Part shown: positions 46,151 through 55,241 of the stretch, in pieces
How the letters are laid out: every line of letters begins with the position of its first letter
How positions within the stretch are numbered: position 1 is the first letter of the stretch
NCBI GenBank assembly: GCA_963837485.1
Contig: CAWINP010000017.1
Span: forward strand, 76,380 to 140,379
Length of the DNA: 64,000 bases
Direction: 5' to 3'
DNA from: Solirubrobacter sp963837485
GTDB taxonomy: Bacteria; Actinomycetota; Thermoleophilia; Solirubrobacterales; Solirubrobacteraceae
The notes under the pieces: generated by a model
What the model was told of the DNA's origin: nothing
Database searches by the model: none
Seen by the model: only the letters and a program-made list of their open reading frames with translations
Position numbers and translations under genes: made by a program

Positions 46151-46636
46151 CACCCAGTCGTTGCACTGCATGAGGCTGCCCGTGCCGGGCGGGTACTCGA
46201 ATTCCTGCGGTCCGAGCAGGGTGAGGCCGAGCTTGCGGCAGAGCGCGTTGGATGGCGCGTTGTCGACCGCCGGGTACGCGTGGATGTCGCGGTCGCGGGC
46301 GAGGTCGAGCAGCTGCCGGGTCGCGTCGGCGGCGATCCCGCGGCCCTGGAAGCCGGGCAGGACCGACCACCCGATCTCGTAGTCGGCCCCGCGCTCCCAG
46401 TAGCCGACCCAGCCGACGCCCTCGCCGTCCACGACGATCTTGAACTGCTTGGAGTCCGGCTTGGCGTAGCGGGCCTGGCGCTCGGCGATCTTCTCCGGGC
46501 GCTCCGGGCCGCCGAGGTGGACCATCATCGCCGGGTCGCCGAGCAGGCCCTGAAGCAGCTCGAGATCGCCGTCGCCCCAGGGCTCCAGGCGCGGGCGCTC
46601 GCGCAGCGGTCTCGAAGGCGGGAGGTCGGTGAGCAC
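46130..46636 (-). CDS. GNAT family N-acetyltransferase
   Basis: 168 aa if started at GTG 46636. RPRLEPWGDGDLELLQGLLG is the N-terminal strand-helix and VGYWERGADYEIGWSVLPGF leads to the acetyl-CoA loop QGRGIAADATRQLLDLARD (Q-x-x-G-x-G/A). The C-terminal NAPSNALCRKLGLTLLGPQE follows. The substrate is unknown. The frame is continuous upstream with the C-terminal part of the deacetylase, so it could have been translated as a fusion. Confidence 0.8.
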   Translation of the reverse strand: MLTDLPPSRPLRERPRLEPWGDGDLELLQGLLGDPAMMVHLGGPERPEKIAERQARYAKPDSKQFKIVVDGEGVGWVGYWERGADYEIGWSVLPGFQGRGIAADATRQLLDLARDRDIHAYPAVDNAPSNALCRKLGLTLLGPQEFEYPPGTGSLMQCNDWVLEALAD

Positions 46637-47259
46637 GTCGCGGATCAGCTCCAGCCGCTCCCCGGGGTCGGCGAGGAACGGGTGGAAGACGAGGATGTCG
46701 CCGGCGCTCGCGCTCGCTCGATCGCCTCGCGCAACTTCGCGGGCGGCGACAGGTTGCCGAAGCGCGGCAGGTAGTAGTAGGCGTCGACCAGCTCCCAGCG
46801 GAACGGGAACGAGGCGATGCCGGGGACGGGCGCGGCCGCGGACACGTACGCGTAGCCCAGCTCGTCGAGCAGCTCCGCGGTATGCGGCGTCACGTCGCCG
46901 CCGGGCGGGCGGAAGCCGAGAGGCCGGCCGAACGCTTCGATGCCGCGTTGCAGGATGTCTCGCTCCGCGTCGACGTCGGCCCAGTGCTCGTGGCGCCAGC
47001 CGTGGAAGGCGAGCTCGTGGCCGCGCGCCGAGATATCCGCCAGCGCCTCCGGATAGAGCTCGGTGTTCAGCCCCTCGACGAAGAACGTGGCTCGATGCCC
47101 GGTCTCCGCGAGCAGGTCGAGCACGCGCGGGAGCGCGCGGGTGACCGACGAGTGGTGCCCGAGCGGCTCCCCGGCGGGCCACTCGCCGCGTTCCAGCGCG
47201 GTGGCCTCGCCGAGGTTGTCGAACGTCAGGCTGAGCGCAGGGAGATGTCGAACCGGCAC
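46637..47259 (-). pseudogene. Polysaccharide deacetylase with a C-terminal frameshift
   Basis: GTG 47259 start. CE4-type NodB features are LSLTFDNLGEA (the usual TFDD is TFDN), TGHRATFFVEGLNTELYPEA, the HxxxH metal pair in AFHGWRHEHW, and GFRPPGGDVTPHTAELLDEL. The frame breaks at 46703-46720 in a GCTC-repeat. The other frame restores the family C-terminus (SAGDILVFHPFLADPGERLE). As sequenced the product ends after 204 aa with a foreign Ser-rich tail. The start overlaps the dioxygenase gene by 34 bases. Confidence 0.75.
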
Positions 47260-47993
47260 GCGAGGTGGTCGCCCTCAGGCTCCACGGGTCGGACCAGCAC
47301 CGGCTTCACGGCGCCGATCGTGTCGTTGTCCAGGTACGGATCGTCCGGGAAGAAGACCTGCGTCACCAGCGTCCGGTGGCCCGGCGCGCTGACCTTGAAG
47401 TGGATGTGCGCGGGGCGCCACGGGTGCTGGCCGATCGCCTCCAGGTAGCGGCCGACGGGGCCGACGGTCGGGACCGTGTAGGGCTTGGGCAGCATCGTCT
47501 GGAACTCGTACTTGCCGCCCGGCGAGCGCAGCTTGCCGCGGAAGTTGTAGGCCGGCTGGCGCGGGTCCCACAGGTCGTAGCCGCCGTCCGGGCCGGTCTG
47601 CCACACGTCGATCACGGCATCCTCGAGCGGCGTGCCGTCGGTCGAGCGGACGTCGCCGCGGACGATCAGCGCCTCGGCGTCCTCGCCCATGCCCTCGTAG
47701 TCGTCGTAGATGCGGCCCTCGCGCCACGGCGGGTCGTCGCGGTACAGCGGGCCCTCCACGTCGCTCGCCGTCGCGCCGTCGTCGTCGCTGTGCGACAGCC
47801 CGTCGATCAGCACCGACGTGCGGGTGACGTCCGACAGCAGGATGAACTCGTCGGCGCGGCCGACCTCGGTCAGGAACGCGAGCGCGGCGTGCCACTCCTC
47901 CTCGGTCACCCGGTGGCGCTCGAGCACCTCGTGGATCGCCTGGATCACGTCGGGCACGATCCGGCCTAGACGCGTTTCGGTCGGGACGCTCAT
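47226..47993 (-). CDS. Intradiol ring-cleavage dioxygenase
   Basis: 255 aa from ATG 47993 (MSVPTETRLGRIVPDVIQAI), overlapping the amidohydrolase stop as ATGA. It has the N-terminal catechol-dioxygenase helical domain (HAALAFLTEVGRADEFILLS), then DVEGPLYRDDPPWREG. The Fe(III) ligands are Tyr in the GPDGGYDLWDPRQPAYNFRG region and the His pair HPWRPAHIHFKVSA. It cleaves catechol, hydroxyquinol or similar diols between the hydroxyls to muconates; which one cannot be told. It is one of the few undamaged genes of this cluster. Confidence 0.92.
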   Translation of the reverse strand: MSVPTETRLGRIVPDVIQAIHEVLERHRVTEEEWHAALAFLTEVGRADEFILLSDVTRTSVLIDGLSHSDDDGATASDVEGPLYRDDPPWREGRIYDDYEGMGEDAEALIVRGDVRSTDGTPLEDAVIDVWQTGPDGGYDLWDPRQPAYNFRGKLRSPGGKYEFQTMLPKPYTVPTVGPVGRYLEAIGQHPWRPAHIHFKVSAPGHRTLVTQVFFPDDPYLDNDTIGAVKPVLVRPVEPEGDHLACRFDISLRSA

Positions 47994-49404
47994 CGCTTCC
48001 CCCATTCGGTGTACTGGTACGGGTTCTCGGCCAACTCGGTCTCCGGGATCTCCGGGTGCATGCCGCCGGTCCACGCCTCCTCGCCGAGCTCGCCCATCGC
48101 AAACTCGACCGTCTGCTCGATCGCGTGGCGGGCCTGCTTGAGATCGATGCCCACGAGCTTGCCCTCGCTCTTGACGATCTTGCCGTCGACGATCACGGTG
48201 TGGACGTCGGAGCGCTGGGCCTGGAAGGCCACGTGGCCGTACGGGTGCAGGATCGGGAACATGACGGGCGAGTCGTCGTTCTTGATGAGGACGACGTCGG
48301 CCTTCTTGCCGGGCTCCAGGCTGCCGATCTTGTCGTCTTTGTGGAGCGCCTTGGCTCCGCCGCGGGTCGCCCACTCGACGACCTGCTCGGCGCGCAGGTG
48401 GTGGTTGGTGACCGTGTTGCCCTTCGCGTGCGCCTCGAGGTGCTCGCGGGAGCGGTCGGCGCCGAGCGTCGTGCGCATCGCGCTGAACAGGTCGCCACTC
48501 CACCAGACGCTCGTGTCCATCGAGAGGCTGACGGGGATGTTGTGCTTGCGCAGCTTCCAGGTCGGCGGGTAACCCTGGCCGGCGCTCTGCTCGCTCTCGG
48601 TGGAGACCGAGACCGAGCCGCCGGTCGCCGCGATCCGGTTGTAGGAGTCCTCGGTCAGCGTGCATGCGTGGACGTAGATGTTCTCTGGCGTCATGTAGCC
48701 GTGCTCGTGCATCAGTCGGATGCCGTCGTCGTTGGTCGCGCCCCACACGCCCGCGTGCGTGGTGACGGGCGCGTTGAGCTCGCGCGCGACCTTGAATGCC
48801 TCCTGCTCGGGGAAACGCGGGATCGCCGGTGACGTCGAATGCCATCTGGAAGCCGAGCATGTCGTCTCTGGTGCCGAAGCGCCGCTGCACGAAGGCGTTG
48901 AAGTCCTTGGACGCCGCCCACTCCCACGGGCCCTGCTGGATGTTCCCGTAGGCGAGGACGAACCTTCCGGGGATGCTTTGGAGCGCGTCGACCGCGGCGT
49001 CGGCGTGATCGACCGTCTGCAGGCCGTGCGACCAGTCGACGGTCGTGGTCACGCCGGCGTCGAGCGACTCGATCGCCGACAGCACGTTGCCCGCGTGGAT
49101 GTCCTGCGGGCGGAAGATCTTCCCGTGCTCGAGGTAGAAGAAGACGAAGTACTGCGACAGCGTCCAGTCCGCGCCATAGCCGCGCAGCGCCGTCTGCCAC
49201 ATGTGCCGGTGCGTGTCGATCATGCCCGGCATCACGATGCCGTTGCTCGCGTCGATGGTTTTCGTGTTCGCCGGGGACCTCGAGGTTCGGACCGACCTTC
49301 TCGATCCGGTCGCCGATCACGAGGACGTCCGCGTCGTGCAGCACCTCGTGGGCGTCGTTCATGGTCAGCACCGTCCCGCCGCGCAGCACGATCGGCTCGC
49401 TCAT
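47990..49404 (-). pseudogene. Amidohydrolase (TRZ/ATZ-like deaminase) with two frameshifts
   Basis: ATG 49404 with GGAGG just upstream. First part MSEPIVLRGGTVLTMNDAHE to LEVPG. A shift at the CCGGGG run (about 49271-49276) leads to NGIVMPGMIDTHRHMWQTAL (the metal HxH) and YFVFFYLEHGKIFRPQDIHA. A second shift at the GGGG run 48807-48810 leads to QEAFKVARELNAPVTTHAGV, IYVHACTLTEDSY and PVSLSMDTSVWWSGD. All metal ligands are present. The stop overlaps the dioxygenase start and the start overlaps the oxidoreductase stop, both ATGA. Confidence 0.8.
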
Positions 49405-50331
49405 CTCACTGCCCTCCTCTCGGATTCCGGAACGACTACCAGCTTGGGTCGGTTCTTGGCCGTTTTCTGGCGTTCCCACGCGGTCGCGATGTCCTCCAAG
49501 CTCCACGACTTCGCTGTCCACCACGATCTCTCCGCGCCCGACGAACTCAGCCAGACGCCGATACCCGTCGCGCTTGACCTCGTGCGGCGGGTGGGCGACC
49601 GAGAAGCCGCACACGCTCAGCGACACGCTGCGGATCGCGGGAGCGGAGAGCGTGATCTCGGTGCCGGCGAGCTGGCCGATCTGGACGTGGCGGGCGTGCC
49701 TTCGGGACGCCTTCATCGCCGCCTCGGCGGGCTTTCCCCAGAGCGTGTCGATCGTCACGTCGATGGGGCCGTCGAACTCCGGCTCCTCGGTCAGCTCCAC
49801 CACCTCGTCGGCCCCGCGCACGCGGCTGGTGTCGCGCGCCGCCGCGATCACCTTTCCGGCGCCGAGGAGCTTCGCGGCCTGCGTCGCGACGCTCCCGAGC
49901 GCCCCGTTCGCGCCCAGGATCAGCACCGTCTCCCCTTCTTGCAGGTTCGCTCGCCATGTGAGGGCGAGCCACGCGCCGAGCCCGGTGTTCCCGAGCGCGG
50001 CCGCGGTGACGTCGTCGATCTCGTCCGGGGACGTCGATCAGCGTGTCCGCGCCGGCGAGCGCGCGCTGCGCGAACGAGCCGTACGGCGCGATCGTCGGGT
50101 CGAAGTAGACGCGGCGGCCGTCTTTGGTGCGCCCCACCCCGTCGGTCCCGGCAACGCTCGGCAGCGGCGGAGGGCCGAGATAGAACGTCCCGGTCGCCTT
50201 CAGCAGGTCGAGGTGGTGGATCGCCGCGGCTTTGACGTCGACGACCACCTGGCCTTCGGCGGCCTGCGGTTCCTCGAACTCCCCGGGCTGACCGGCGGCT
50301 CGCCGTACGCGTGCAGGATCGCGGCTCGCAC
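49401..50331 (-). pseudogene. MDR-family (quinone/alcohol) oxidoreductase with three frameshifts
   Basis: GTG 50331: MRAAILHAYGEPPVSPG, shift at CCCCGGG 50281-50287, then FEEPQAAEGQVVVDVKAAAI and LPSVAGTDGVGRTKDGRRVY. A shift at CCGGGG 50025-50030 follows, then EIDDVTAAALGNTGLGAWLA and the Rossmann VLILGANGALGSVATQAAKL. A shift near 49494-49500 leads to DIATAWERQKTAKNRPKLVV and the stop at 49401, which forms an ATGA with the amidohydrolase start. No catalytic zinc Cys is visible, so it is quinone-reductase-like. Confidence 0.8.
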
Positions 50332-50363
50332 ACGCTGGAGTCTTTCAGTTGTGCATCGCTGCC

Positions 50364-51816
50364 TTACTCAGGCGCCATCACCGGCTCGCGTCCGGCCGCG
50401 GTCGACAGCGTGAAGTAGCTGAGCCCGGCGAGCGCGAACGTCACGAACACGCCGTACCGATACAGCTGGTCCAGGAAGGTCGGGTCGGCCACGACGCCGC
50501 CCTTGGTCGTCGCCGCGTGCACGAAGCCCGGGATGACCGGGACCACGCCGATCACCACCGAGCCGATCGCCTTCCAGTTGAACCCGCGCGAGTACGTGTA
50601 CTCGCCCTCGACCTTGTAGAGCTCCTCGACGTCCAGCTGCGTGCGCCGGAGGATCCAGTAGTCGACGATCATCACCGCGCCGAACGCCGCCAGCAGGCTG
50701 CCGTAGCCGACGAGCCAGGTGAAGATGTACGCGCCGACGTCCTCGTAGAGCTTCCACGGGAACGAGACGATCCCGATCAGCGCCGTGATGATCCCGCCCA
50801 TCCGGAACGAGATCACGCGCGGCGACAGATTCGAGAAGTCATTCGACGGCGACACGACATTGGCCGCCATGTTCGTCGACACCTGCGCGATCAGCACGAC
50901 GATCATCGCGAGGATCAGCAGCACCGGCAGGTCGGCCAGCAGCCGCGCGATGAGCGCGACCGGGTCCCAGATCGGCTCCCCATAGACCACGATCGTCGCC
51001 GCCGTCACCGCGATCCCCACGAACGAGAACCCGGTCATCGCCAACGGCAGCCCGATCGACTGCCCCAGCACCTGCGAGCGCTGATCCTTCGCGAAGCGCG
51101 TGAAGTCCGGGATGTTGAGCGAGAGCGTGATCCAGTAGCCGATGTTGGCCGCCAGCCCGGGAGCCGAACAGCGACCAGAACGTCTGATGGTCGGACACCA
51201 GCTTCGACGACGTCGAGAACACATTGCCGATCCCGCCGCCGGCCGAGAAGCCCCAGATCAACAGGCCGGCGCTGCCGCCGAGCAGCAGCGGCGCCGCCCA
51301 GCTCTCGAGCACCTTGATGCCCTCGATGCCCCGCAGGATGATCGCCACCTGGATCAGCCAGAACACCGCGAACGCGACCGCCTTGTGCAGCGAGAAGTCG
51401 GCCCAGCTGGACGTCAGCGTCGTCATCAGGGTGTCCAGCGCCAGCGCACCGATCCACGTCTGGATGCCGAACCACCCGCACGCCACGAGCGCACGCGCCA
51501 TCGCCGCCACGTTCGCCCCACGGACGCCGAACGACGACCGCACCAGCACCGGGAACGGGATCCCGTACTTCGTGCCGGGATGCGCGTTCAGCAGCATCGG
51601 GATCAGCACGATGAGGTTGCCGAGCGAGACCGTCAGCAGCCCCTGCCACCACGTCATCCCGGCAGTGATCAGCCCGGACGCGAGCGTGTAAGTGGTGATG
51701 ACGATCGACAGCCCGACCCACAGCGCGGCGATGTTGTACGTCGTCCACGTGCGCCGCTCGATCCCAGTCGGTGCGAGATCGTCGTTGGAGAGCGGTGAAT
51801 CCGCAATGACGCTCAT
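50364..51816 (-). pseudogene. NCS1 family permease (nucleobase/hydantoin type) with one frameshift
   Basis: ATG 51816 (MSVIADSPLSNDDLAPTGIE). The NCS1 hallmarks are TWTTYNIAALWVGLSIVITT, NAHPGTKYGIPFPVLVRSSF and GWFGIQTWIGALAL. After a single shift at CCCGGGA (51154-51163) the second frame continues GLAANIGYWITLSLNIPDFT, RFAKDQRSQVLGQSIGLPLA, down to TGA 50364. About 12 hydrophobic helices in total. NCS1 carriers import purines, pyrimidines, hydantoins or allantoin with H+ or Na+. First gene of the minus-strand cluster. Confidence 0.82.
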
Positions 51817-51937
51817 GCTTGATCCTCCCCTGCCCACGTGGGCCTCCCCCGCGTGAGGTCGTCCTTGCCACCATCGTCCCCGATGAGGCGGCGGATCAAG
51901 CTTCGCGTCGCAGACGAGCGCTAGTCTTCTCGACCCC

Positions 51938-52011
51938 GCCGGAGTAGCTCAGTCGGTTAGAGCAGCGGAATCATAATCCGCGTGTCGGGGGTTCGAGTCC
52001 CTCCTCCGGCA
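51938..52011 (+). tRNA. tRNA with CAT anticodon (elongator Met, or Ile2)
   Basis: 74-nt cloverleaf. The acceptor stem GCCGGAG/CTCCGGC is perfect with discriminator A and no encoded CCA. D-arm GCTC/GAGC, anticodon stem GCGGA/TCCGC around loop ATCATAA (anticodon CAT), and T-arm GGGGG-TTCGAGT-CCCTC. The paired G1:C72 excludes an initiator tRNA. A lysidine-modified tRNA-Ile(CAU) is possible. The integrase gene starts 165 bases downstream, so this is very probably the attachment site of a mobile element. Confidence 0.95.
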
Positions 52012-52175
52012 TCTCGCAGTTCGGCCGTTTTCTTCGCTCTAGCAGGCGTTTCGCGAAGATCCTCGGTTCGGCGTCCCCCCCAACGGACCTCAGCGAGCCC
52101 CCTCCCTGTGGCCTCTTGTGTCCCCTTCTGTGTCCCCCGCGGGGCCAGTTCTAGGCGGGCGCGCCTAGAGGGACC

Positions 52176-53339
52176 ATGGCGAACTGGCGCAAGTCTCGAT
52201 TCCCGGGTGTTTACGTCTCGCACTCGACCCGGTGTCCGGCGTATTCCGACGCCACCGCTCGCTGCCGCTGCACGCCGTCGTGGCGTGGCCGCCGGCGGCA
52301 TCCCGTAACGGGGAAGCCCGAGTGGCAAAAGCCGGTCGTCAAGGATCGCTCCGAGGTCCTCGCCTGGCTTGCCGCCGCCGATGCCGGTAGCCAGCACCTC
52401 CGCGAGCTCGCCGCGCGCGGACCGCTCTTTGAGGATCTCGCCGATCAGTGGCTCGACGGCGTCGAGCAAGGTCGGATCGGCCGCCGGCGCGGCCGTGGCA
52501 AGCCATACGCCGAGACCACGATCCTCGCGATGGGTCGCTCGCTCAAGTACCACGTCCTGCCGGAGTTCGGCCCGATGCACGCGTCGGAGATCTCAGAGCT
52601 CGACTGGCAGGCTTGGATCGACAAGCTGGCGCGCCGCGGCCTGGCCCGCTCCACGATCGCCAAGCACATCTCGGTCGCGTCCGACATCTACGCCTGGGCG
52701 TCGGCGCCCTCGCGACGCCTTGTCTCGCGAAACCCGCTGCGGCTCGTCGAGCTGCCGCCCAACGACGAGCAGCCCCGCCTGCGCGTCGCCTTGGCGCCCG
52801 AGGCCGCGCAGCTCCTCGCCGCGCTTGAGCCTGAGGAGCGTCTCCCCTACGCGATCGCCTTCTATGCCGGCCTGCGCCGCTCGGAGATCTACCGCCTCGA
52901 ATGGCCCGACGTGCTCGACCGCGACCGCATCGCGACGCGCCTCATCGTCCGCCGCTCCAAGTCCGAGGCCGGCACCGCCCGGCGACCGCCGATCGCCGAC
53001 AACCTCCGAACCGTGTTGTCCGAGGCCTGGGAGCGCCAGGGCCACCGGCCCGACGGCAAAGTCGTCGACGTCTCGGTCATGTCCGGCAAGATCGGCGCGC
53101 GTGTCGACGCTGCGTGGAAGGCCGCGGGCTTGAACCGCATCACGCTCCACGAGTGCCGCCACACCTACGCCTCGCTGCTGATGGCCGCGGGCTACACGAT
53201 CAAGGAGCTCATGGAGTACATGGGCCACGCCGACCTGCAGATGGTCAACCGCTACGTGAAGCTGCTGCCCCAGCCGGGCGAGGACGATGCGGCCGAGCGA
53301 CTGAACGTCTACCTCAGGCGTAGCGAGGGTGCGTCGTAG
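52176..53339 (+). CDS. Tyrosine-type site-specific integrase
   Basis: 387 aa from ATG 52176. N-terminal arm/zinc-like region with Cys (RCPAYSDATARCRCTPSW). A SAM-like core-binding domain follows (SLKYHVLPEFGPMHASEISE). The catalytic domain has Arg in AGLRRSEIYRLEW, the HxxR box in LHECRHTYASLLMAAGYTI, His in MGHADLQMVNRYVKLL and the nucleophile Tyr in RYVK. Placement just 3' of a tRNA gene fits integration into that tRNA. Confidence 0.95.
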   Translation: MANWRKSRFPGVYVSHSTRCPAYSDATARCRCTPSWRGRRRHPVTGKPEWQKPVVKDRSEVLAWLAAADAGSQHLRELAARGPLFEDLADQWLDGVEQGRIGRRRGRGKPYAETTILAMGRSLKYHVLPEFGPMHASEISELDWQAWIDKLARRGLARSTIAKHISVASDIYAWASAPSRRLVSRNPLRLVELPPNDEQPRLRVALAPEAAQLLAALEPEERLPYAIAFYAGLRRSEIYRLEWPDVLDRDRIATRLIVRRSKSEAGTARRPPIADNLRTVLSEAWERQGHRPDGKVVDVSVMSGKIGARVDAAWKAAGLNRITLHECRHTYASLLMAAGYTIKELMEYMGHADLQMVNRYVKLLPQPGEDDAAERLNVYLRRSEGAS

Positions 53340-53439
53340 GGCGTTGCCGTCCCGTCGACTAAAGTGGAGCCGCTCGAGAGCCAATAGGTAGCCAGGAGGG
53401 GCCTGATCGGCTAACAAGCGATACGGCCACGCCGACGTC

Positions 53440-53814
53440 ATGAGCACATCCGAGCATCTGATCGAGGACGCCCACCGGGCCGCGACCGAAGCCCGTCCGC
53501 CGCAGTTGGCTTCCACGCTGCAGGAGCTGCTCGGTCAGAAGCTGGTGGCGTTCGCCGCGGGCGACCGGCACCCGAAGACGATCGGTCGCTACGCGCGCGG
53601 AGATCGCGAGCCCGAGCCTGAGACGTTGGGCCGGCTCGTCGACCTTTATACGGTCGTCGCGATCCTCCGGAGCGGCGCGCACGACCACGCGATCAAGGCA
53701 TGGATGATGGGGTCGAACCCACGACTCAAGGGCAAGGCTCCCATCGAGGCGATCCACGAAGGGCGCGCGTACGAAATCATGGGCGCGGCCAAGGCGTTCG
53801 TGACCCGTCGTTAG
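53440..53814 (+). CDS. Xre/MbcA/ParS-like protein, 124 aa
   Basis: ATG 53440. The N-terminal part is HTH-like (LGQKLVAFAAGDRHPKTIGR, GDREPEPETLGRL). The C-terminal KAWMMGSNPRLKGKAPIEAI plus the HEGRAYEIMGAAKAF stretch resembles the MbcA/ParS/Xre antitoxin tail, which recurs in RES-type and related toxin-antitoxin pairs. Family assignment is by pattern only. The neighbouring Fic gene starts about 200 bases downstream; an antitoxin-toxin relation is conjecture. Confidence 0.6.
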   Translation: MSTSEHLIEDAHRAATEARPPQLASTLQELLGQKLVAFAAGDRHPKTIGRYARGDREPEPETLGRLVDLYTVVAILRSGAHDHAIKAWMMGSNPRLKGKAPIEAIHEGRAYEIMGAAKAFVTRR

Positions 53815-54017
53815 GCACGCGTCCGTGCCGCTGGATGTGTTCGCCGGCGGCAGGACGGGCTCGCCTTCGGCTTCGCCGAGCACCGCCATCGGCCTGGCCT
53901 CTCGTAAAACCAGCCGGCCGATTGGCTCTCGGAGTGGACTCGCCGAAGCGAGGTCCTGGACGCGCGCAACGACGTCCTATCGAGCGCTGCGTCCGGCCGC
54001 GTTTCTACGGTTGCCCG

Positions 54018-54716
54018 GTGTCGGAGATCGAGCGTTACGGCGACAGCTTCGACGACTTCGCGGATCACCCTGATTCCGCGTTCCATGTCGCCGAAGGTCT
54101 CAGCCCGGAGGACACGAACCGCGAAATCGTCGCGAGCATGGACCGCGTGCTACTCGGCATCATCGAACGCCAGCACGCTGGAGAGCTGATTCCGCTGTCC
54201 ACGGATGCGCTCTGCGAGTGGCACCGCGGCATCTTCGTCTCGACTTTCCCCGAGGACGCCGGCCGGCTGCGATGGAAGACAGGCTCCGGCGTCTGGGAGA
54301 CCGTGACCTTCGGCGTCGGCATCGGCACCCAGACCACGAGGCGCATCCTGGGGCGACAGGGCGCTCCCCCACGCGCGATCCGACGCCGCCTGGACCGCAT
54401 CTTCAGACGCTACGCAGATGACCTGGCACACGCCTCGGCGGACGGGATAACGCTTGACGACGCCGCCCTCAGCGCGACGCACATCTATGCCAAGACACTC
54501 TCCGTCCATGCCTTCGTCGACGGCAATCTCCGAGCCTCCTTCGTTGCCCTCCAAGCCGCCCTGCTCAACTACGGCTTGCCGCTCGTCGTCTTCAAGGATC
54601 TCGAGGCCCACGACGATCATCTCGACAGGGCCCTGCGCCCTGGCGGGCGAAAACAGAGCTACGAGCCCTTCGCCGAGTACCTCGCGGGCCTGATCCGCGC
54701 AGTCGCCGGCGGTTGA
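54018..54716 (+). CDS. Fic domain protein with a DGNLR motif
   Basis: 232 aa from GTG 54018 (VSEIERYGDSFDDFADHPDS). Fic fold: IPLSTDALCEWHRGIFVSTF, GRLRWKTGSGVW (beta-hairpin flap region). The active-site loop is SVHAFVDGNLRASFVALQAA, where the usual HPFxDGNGR has Ala for Pro and Leu for the second Gly; the catalytic His, Asp and Arg are kept. The family transfers AMP or other phosphate groups to target proteins. No clear inhibitory (S/T)xxxE(G/N) helix is seen. The 203 bases before it hold nothing I can name. Confidence 0.85.
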   Translation: MSEIERYGDSFDDFADHPDSAFHVAEGLSPEDTNREIVASMDRVLLGIIERQHAGELIPLSTDALCEWHRGIFVSTFPEDAGRLRWKTGSGVWETVTFGVGIGTQTTRRILGRQGAPPRAIRRRLDRIFRRYADDLAHASADGITLDDAALSATHIYAKTLSVHAFVDGNLRASFVALQAALLNYGLPLVVFKDLEAHDDHLDRALRPGGRKQSYEPFAEYLAGLIRAVAGG

Positions 54717-54733
54717 CCTCGCGACTACCCTGG

Positions 54734-54743
54734 AAGGAGGTGA
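54734..54743 (+). promoter_or_regulatory. Near-perfect Shine-Dalgarno AAGGAGGTGA
   Basis: AAGGAGGTGA matches the anti-Shine-Dalgarno over ten bases, 5 bases before the GTG at 54749. No other gene in the window has one this strong, and it fixes the start of the 55-aa ORF. Confidence 0.8.
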
Positions 54744-54748
54744 GCACC

Positions 54749-54916
54749 GTGAAGATCATCGACTTCGATACTCCGGACCGCGTCGAGCACGTCGTCTTCG
54801 GCGACGAGCTGGTCCCGCTCACCGCCGAGGCGATCCACGCCCTTTCGCTCAACGCGCAGCTCCTCGCGATCGGCGAGACCGTCCGGGCTGCGGGCGAGCC
54901 GGCCGCGACGGCGTAG
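54749..54916 (+). CDS. Small acidic protein, 55 aa
   Basis: GTG 54749: MKIIDFDTPDRVEHVVFGDE, LVPLTAEAIHALSLNAQLLA, then a short Ala-rich tail. The strong ribosome binding site implies high translation. No family is recognised. It lies between a Fic gene and a DUF2442 gene inside the mobile element; an antitoxin-like or accessory role is possible but unsupported. Confidence 0.65.
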   Translation: MKIIDFDTPDRVEHVVFGDELVPLTAEAIHALSLNAQLLAIGETVRAAGEPAATA

Positions 54917-54992
54917 TCAGGCCGCGTGTACCGGCGACCGGTGCGAGAGTGAGCCGATCGACCCGCAGTCTTTCGCGCACGACATCATCGAT

Positions 54993-55241
54993 GTGACCGT
55001 GCTCCGCCACGGAGTCCTGCGTGTGCGATTCGCCGACGGGCTCAGCGGCGACGTGAACGTCCTCGACCGCATGCACGGTCCCGTCTTTGCGGACGCGCGA
55101 ACACCCGCAGGCTTCGCGAGCGCCGCAATCGACGCAGAGCTCGGCACGGTCGTGTGGCCGAGCGGAGCCGACCTGGCGCCCGACACGCTCTATGAGCGGC
55201 TACGCACTGGCCGCTGGCCTGATCAAGACTCAACCGCGTAG
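54993..55241 (+). CDS. DUF2442 family protein
   Basis: 82 aa from GTG 54993; no earlier usable start exists in frame although similarity may extend a few residues up (HDIIDVTVL). LRVRFADGLSGDVNVLDRMH and ELGTVVWPSGADLAPDTLYE are the family hallmarks. DUF2442 proteins are often encoded beside DUF4160 proteins and suspected to be toxin-antitoxin partners. Here no DUF4160 is present and the upstream gene is a different small protein. Confidence 0.85.
   Translation: MTVLRHGVLRVRFADGLSGDVNVLDRMHGPVFADARTPAGFASAAIDAELGTVVWPSGADLAPDTLYERLRTGRWPDQDSTA

Noticed and set aside
51938..52011. Initiator tRNA-fMet
   Set aside because: G1:C72 is paired, whereas bacterial initiator tRNAs have an unpaired first position.
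53811..54086. 91-codon minus ORF between the Xre-like and Fic genes
   Set aside because: Arg/Ser-rich, overlaps the Fic start on the other strand and has no domain features.
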